From positions 124,001 through 188,000 of the forward strand of contig NZ_JAKZFR010000005.1 in the NCBI RefSeq assembly GCF_022808935.1: a DNA stretch of 64,000 nt. The letters are read 5' to 3'. This DNA comes from Geothrix sp. SG200. Lineage in GTDB: Bacteria; Acidobacteriota; Holophagae; Holophagales; Holophagaceae. The translations under genes and the position numbers were made by a program. Below are positions 60,852 to 64,000 of this stretch, piece by piece (the first letter of the stretch is position 1; each line of letters opens with the position of its first letter). The notes beneath the pieces are model-generated. The model had not been told where the DNA came from, ran no database searches, and was given only the letters and a program-made list of their open reading frames with translations.

Positions 60852-60978
60852 GAAAGCCCCCTCCGATGGGTGTGAAAACATTCTGGACCTGGAGACCGGA
60901 TCCGGACAGGGAACTCTTCTCCCGGTTTGCGTTCGGATCCCGCCTGTTATCCGGCCCTGTGAAAACAATGCGTGGCAG

Positions 60979-61653
60979 TCAGGGGATCGGGTGCCCGCTG
61001 GTGTCCGTCTGGTAGGCCTGGGTCTTGAACTTGGTCAGGAATGCCACGATGGAATGATCCTTTTTCTCGATGATCACCCCCCCGTCCTGCCAGATCCCGT
61101 TTTCTGACCACCACTGCGAACCGGCAGGGTCCCCCTGGTTCTGGTGGATGTTGTGGACGCCCAACCCGCCGTAGGTGAAGGGTTCCCCGAAGATGAAAAG
61201 TCGCGTGGAGTCATCAAGAAGCGGCTCGAGCACTGCGAGGGCATCGATGCTGGTGCCAGCCTTCCAAGGGGGATTGATCCAGATGTTGAACCAGCGCCGC
61301 AGTGCTTCGAGAATAGGGTCAAAAATAATGAAGATAATGTTGCAGCCCTTTCGGTGGAACGCTGCGGTCCTGATGTTGTCCAGGGCCCCGGACGTGTCAT
61401 TGCAGACCAGGGTGTGCCAGCCGTTGGCCATGGCGAACACACCTTTCATGTCCGCTTCTCCCAGGGGAACCACGCGCCATTGGATGCCGTCGTTCGTCAT
61501 CTTGGTGTCGACGTCGACGGCGCAGTGGTAGAGGCCGCCCGGCGTCGAGACATAGACGTTATCGTGGTAATACTGGCCATAGTTGTTGACAGGGTCGCGT
61601 TGGTAATGGTCCAGCGTTCCGATGACGACGCCGTAGCCGTTGGGAAGGGGCAC
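60979..61653 (-). CDS. DUF2278 (YukJ-like) protein
   Basis: A 224-residue soluble protein. MPLPNGYGVVIGTLDHYQRD (1-20), YHCAVDVDTK and FLIFGEPFTYGG-like segments match DUF2278, which occurs with toxin-like and secretion-associated proteins; the function is not established. The GTG at 61653 is preferred because GGAGG lies 5-6 bp upstream and the family starts MPLxxYGVxxG; the GTG at 61659 is too close to it. The local base composition is clearly lower in GC than neighbouring genes, suggesting acquisition. About 280 bp of low-GC sequence without a gene lies upstream (61654-61932). Confidence 0.72.
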   Translation of the reverse strand: MPLPNGYGVVIGTLDHYQRDPVNNYGQYYHDNVYVSTPGGLYHCAVDVDTKMTNDGIQWRVVPLGEADMKGVFAMANGWHTLVCNDTSGALDNIRTAAFHRKGCNIIFIIFDPILEALRRWFNIWINPPWKAGTSIDALAVLEPLLDDSTRLFIFGEPFTYGGLGVHNIHQNQGDPAGSQWWSENGIWQDGGVIIEKKDHSIVAFLTKFKTQAYQTDTSGHPIP

Positions 61654-61932
61654 GCGCACCTCCGAGAGGGTGGTTTGGCCAGATTCGTGGAAGCCCTGGA
61701 TATGAGAATGAGAGCGGCAAAAGATCGTTGCCCGTCACCCTTGCATCACGGCAAAAGGGGTGGCAAGGAGACCTTGAGGCAGGTCAATGGCAAGCCTGGA
61801 AGCCCTGGAGATAAGGCCTCGAAGGTTGTTGATGCTCGATCGACAAGCTAGGCAGAAAATGACCCGGGACAAGCCCGTGGGATCGCCGGATCCGAACCTG
61901 TGGAATTGGCAGGGGCTGGCGGGCCCGCGGGC

Positions 61933-62232
61933 CTACGCGTGCACCGGCGTGGCCGCGTCCGCGCCCACCACGGTGATCCAGGGGCGCACCTGCCAGCGAT
62001 GCACCAGGCCGTGGAGCACGTAGGGATCCGCCGCGGCGAAGCGCTGGGCCGCCGCCGGGGAGTCCCCCTGGAAGAGGAGGACGGACATGTCCACGGGATC
62101 CGCCACCGCCCCGCCCAGCACCAGCTCGCCCCGCTCATGGGCGGCCCAGGCCAGGGCCAGGTGCTCCTTCCGGAATTCCCCTCGGCGATCCACATATTCC
62201 GGACCGACCTCGTAGATCAGGAGGTAGTGCAT
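61933..62232 (-). CDS. YciI-like protein
   Basis: A 99-residue ferredoxin-like-fold protein of the YCII family. MHYLLIYEVGPEYVDRRGEF, HLALAWAAHERGELVLGGAV and the SAAAQRFAAADPYVLHGLV-like segments are typical, with the conserved His in HL and Asp in ADPY. Putative enzymatic fold; the function is unknown. Monocistronic. Confidence 0.87.
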   Translation of the reverse strand: MHYLLIYEVGPEYVDRRGEFRKEHLALAWAAHERGELVLGGAVADPVDMSVLLFQGDSPAAAQRFAAADPYVLHGLVHRWQVRPWITVVGADAATPVHA

Positions 62233-62398
62233 AGATACCCCTCATCGATGGGAGGCGGTCATCATGACGGCCGCATCCACCGGAAAAGATGGAGCAAGAT
62301 GCCTCGCGGTTCCATCGTATTTTTCCATGATTGTCGCTGCCTGCAGAGGCTGCCGACCTTCGAATGGCGACGCCTACTCGGCCCGGTAAGCCCGGCCC

Positions 62399-62716
62399 TC
62401 AGCCCTTGGCGCCAGGCTCCTTCTTGACGGCCCGCCTCCGGCGGTCCGGCTTCTTCGCCTTGGCGGCCGGCTGGGTGGCGTGGTCGTACAGGTATTCCAG
62501 ACGCACCGCCTTGGCCGAAGTGTCCGCCGCCTTGTGGAGCTCCTTCAGCACCGAGGCCACCAGGTCCAGGTCCGCCGCGTCGCCCTTCAGAAGCTCCTGG
62601 AAGGCCGCCGACTTCAGCGCCTCCAGCCGCTTCGACGACCGCTTCCCCGCCGCCCAGGTCAGCAGCTTGGAGAACAGCTCATAGCCGAGCTTGAGTTCGG
62701 GGGTGGGGAGGGACAT
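62399..62716 (-). CDS. Hypothetical helical protein (105 aa)
   Basis: A 105-residue protein, predicted helical throughout (ELFSKLLTWAAGKRSSKRL, then LLKGDAADLDLVASVLKEL), with a strongly basic C-terminus (KAKKPDRRRRAVKKE). No membrane or signal segment. I do not recognise the family. The basic tail could bind nucleic acid or membranes. The 166 bp between it and yciI contain nothing recognisable. Confidence 0.6.
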   Translation of the reverse strand: MSLPTPELKLGYELFSKLLTWAAGKRSSKRLEALKSAAFQELLKGDAADLDLVASVLKELHKAADTSAKAVRLEYLYDHATQPAAKAKKPDRRRRAVKKEPGAKG

Positions 62717-62805
62717 TGCGGAAGGTTAGCTGAAGGTACGCGTCAGGGCTTGTCCACTCGGGCATGGAGCAGGCCAGGTGGGGCCGGTCTCCGGGGCCGC
62801 CGCAG

Positions 62806-63432
62806 TCAGCGGATGGGCTCGCGGGGCAGGAGGTCGATCCTCTGGAGGTCGGCGATGATCCAGCGGGCCAAGCCCCTGGCCTGCTCGCGGGCCCGGTTCG
62901 CGGCGACCAGCTTGGCGTCGCCGGAGAGCGGGTCCATGAAGGCCATGAGGTGGGCCTTCATGAAGATCGATGTATAGGGGTGGGCGGCGGTGGCTCTGCC
63001 GTAGATCCGGATGTCCCCCTGCATGTCGTCCGCGTCGTAGCCGAGCCGGTCCCGCTGGATGGCCTCGGGGTTCCTGGTGGCTGGACGGGGCCTGTCGCGA
63101 TCGAAGAGGGAGGCCAACTCCATGGTGGCGTCGGCCTGCCTGGCGAATTCGCTCCGGCACGCGCAGCTGATGCGGATTCGCAGGGTGATGTCGCCTTCCT
63201 TCGCGGGCTCGGCCTCGGGCAGGATCTCCGCCCAGGACGAAAGGGCCTCGTGGATCGAATCCACGTACAGCTTCTGGGCTTCGGGTGTGAGCTTGGCCTT
63301 GGGGTCGAACTGGGTCTGGATCCGGAGAGCGATGGGAGTGTTCACGGCGTTCGGAGCGGTCCGCCAGGTGTAGTGGGGCCTTCCGCATCCGAGGAGGGCC
63401 AGCCCGAGGACGAGCAGGAATCGGTGTCGCAT
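62806..63432 (-). CDS. Predicted lipoprotein (208 aa)
   Basis: A 208-residue protein with a lipobox (LVLGLALLGC, Cys 16). The mature part is mixed alpha/beta: an ALRIQTQFDPKAKLTPEA-type strand-helix, GDITLRIRISCACRSEF (two Cys), and LGYDADDMQGDIRIYGR. A C-terminal helix ends LLPREPIR. It resembles periplasmic lipoproteins of the DUF4136 kind in layout only. It follows the incomplete membrane-anchored gene on the same strand by 57 bp. Confidence 0.6.
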   Translation of the reverse strand: MRHRFLLVLGLALLGCGRPHYTWRTAPNAVNTPIALRIQTQFDPKAKLTPEAQKLYVDSIHEALSSWAEILPEAEPAKEGDITLRIRISCACRSEFARQADATMELASLFDRDRPRPATRNPEAIQRDRLGYDADDMQGDIRIYGRATAAHPYTSIFMKAHLMAFMDPLSGDAKLVAANRAREQARGLARWIIADLQRIDLLPREPIR

Positions 63433-63489
63433 GGAGGTCCTTTGGGGAGGAGTCGATGGCTGGTTTCCATCCAGGCACAGCAACTGGGC

Positions 63490-64000
63490 TTATTTCGGGT
63501 CGATCATCAGATCCAGCAGCAGCGGCGAGTGGTAGTTGAACTCGACGATCTTGTAGGCATCGCCGCGCTTGGCGAGGCGGAAGCGGATCGTGCCCTCGCC
63601 GTTCGTGAACCTGGCCGAGTACTGGATCCTCGACCACTTCCCCGTCTGATCGAAGCCGGACTCGACATGCTGCACCTGCTTGGATTCGAGCTTTCCCAGC
63701 TTCCCGTAGACGGCGCCCAGCAGGGCCCGGTGCTTCTCCCGGGTCACGACCAGCTTCAGGCTGTCGTCGAACTCCTCATAGGCCCAGTCGTAGCGCCCCT
63801 CATTGGCATAGGCCAGGTAGGCATCGCAGGTGGGTCCGAGCTGGCGTTCGCCGAGGGTCATGACCCCCCGGGCCATGACATAGCAGCTGGCCAGTAGGAG
63901 CAGGCTGGCCCCGAGGCAGCCGCCGCAGCCCCAGGTGACCCACTTCCAGATTTTGGATTTTGGGGCGGGTGGATTCGGGGCACAGGGGGCTTGGTAGGGG
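63490..64000 (-). CDS. Membrane-anchored protein, 5' end outside the window
   Basis: The frame is open to the right edge with no start in the window. Visible, in order: a Pro/Ala/Asn-rich stretch (YQAPCAPNPPAPKS), then a single transmembrane helix preceded by KIWKWVTWGCGGCLG (about residues 17-31 of the visible part) and continuing ASLLLLASCYVMARG. A domain of about 125 residues follows (TCDAYLAYANEGRYDWAYEE...) that resembles DUF4864/NTF2-like folds. N-terminal Cys residues just before the helix hint at a zinc-ribbon domain beyond the edge; this is inference. Function unknown. Confidence 0.62.
   Translation of the reverse strand, partial: PYQAPCAPNPPAPKSKIWKWVTWGCGGCLGASLLLLASCYVMARGVMTLGERQLGPTCDAYLAYANEGRYDWAYEEFDDSLKLVVTREKHRALLGAVYGKLGKLESKQVQHVESGFDQTGKWSRIQYSARFTNGEGTIRFRLAKRGDAYKIVEFNYHSPLLLDLMIDPK

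Overview
The window is GC-rich, densely coded bacterial DNA, apparently chromosomal. Gene content and protein style (BamD-type lipoprotein, DUF4382 lipoprotein, Ehr-type complex, ACR3/ArsM island, atypical short Fe/Mn SOD) point to an acidobacterium, most likely of the Holophagae (Geothrix-like). That placement is inference from protein style; the window contains no rRNA gene. I saw no tRNA, rRNA, CRISPR array, prophage or complete insertion sequence.

Layout. 1-5.2 kb: the 3' part of an operon for a membrane-bound energy-converting hydrogenase-related complex (HyfC-, HyfE-, HyfF-, HyfG- and HyfI-like subunits). Its 'large subunit' has lost the cysteines that bind NiFe. 5.3-13.7 kb: a DUF4382 lipoprotein, glutamate dehydrogenase, the rplU-rpmA-obgE-nadD-rsfS run (minus strand) and a ubiD-family decarboxylase. 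12.6-20.1 kb: trmD and rplS interleaved with two paralogous beta-barrel genes, then exoD, rlmN, a thiE-like gene, an aldo/keto reductase and bamD. 20.1-29 kb: a monoacylglycerol-lipase-like hydrolase, prfB, a small membrane protein whose 3' end is duplicated twice downstream, a CitA/CitB-type two-component system and dctA. 29-37 kb: an alkaline-phosphatase-superfamily membrane protein, the rplY / pth-rpsF-rpsR ribosomal region interrupted by a TetR regulator and a DUF6448-like gene, and ppk1. 37-47 kb: a large lipoprotein, mrp, a PstS-like protein, a thioesterase, a K+ channel, a Kef-type antiporter and an M28 peptidase. 47.1-53 kb: an arsenic island of two adjacent units (arsR-CMD-like-acr3-rhodanese-arsN-arsC and arsR2-arsM-arsP-thioredoxin-like). 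53-64 kb: tyrA fused to chorismate mutase, an oxidative-stress group (sodB, dps, rubrerythrin), a class A beta-lactamase, and small housekeeping or hypothetical genes.

The most unusual signal is non-coding. A family of REP-like elements recurs between genes: a GTGGGAG-type head, a hairpin, a CGAT/CGTC tail, and often an outer helix whose pairs covary between copies. A second module, CCGGGGGT...ACCCCCGG, sits directly after several stop codons. At three loci (membrane gene at 22.8 kb, rpsR at 31.2 kb, sodB at 55.1 kb) the last 70-115 bp of the gene is duplicated downstream, with REP-like hairpins in the spacer or inside the copy. This looks like a mobile or recombinogenic repeat that copies gene 3' ends while leaving the gene intact. 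I could not find an existing name for it, and no REP-associated transposase gene lies in the window.
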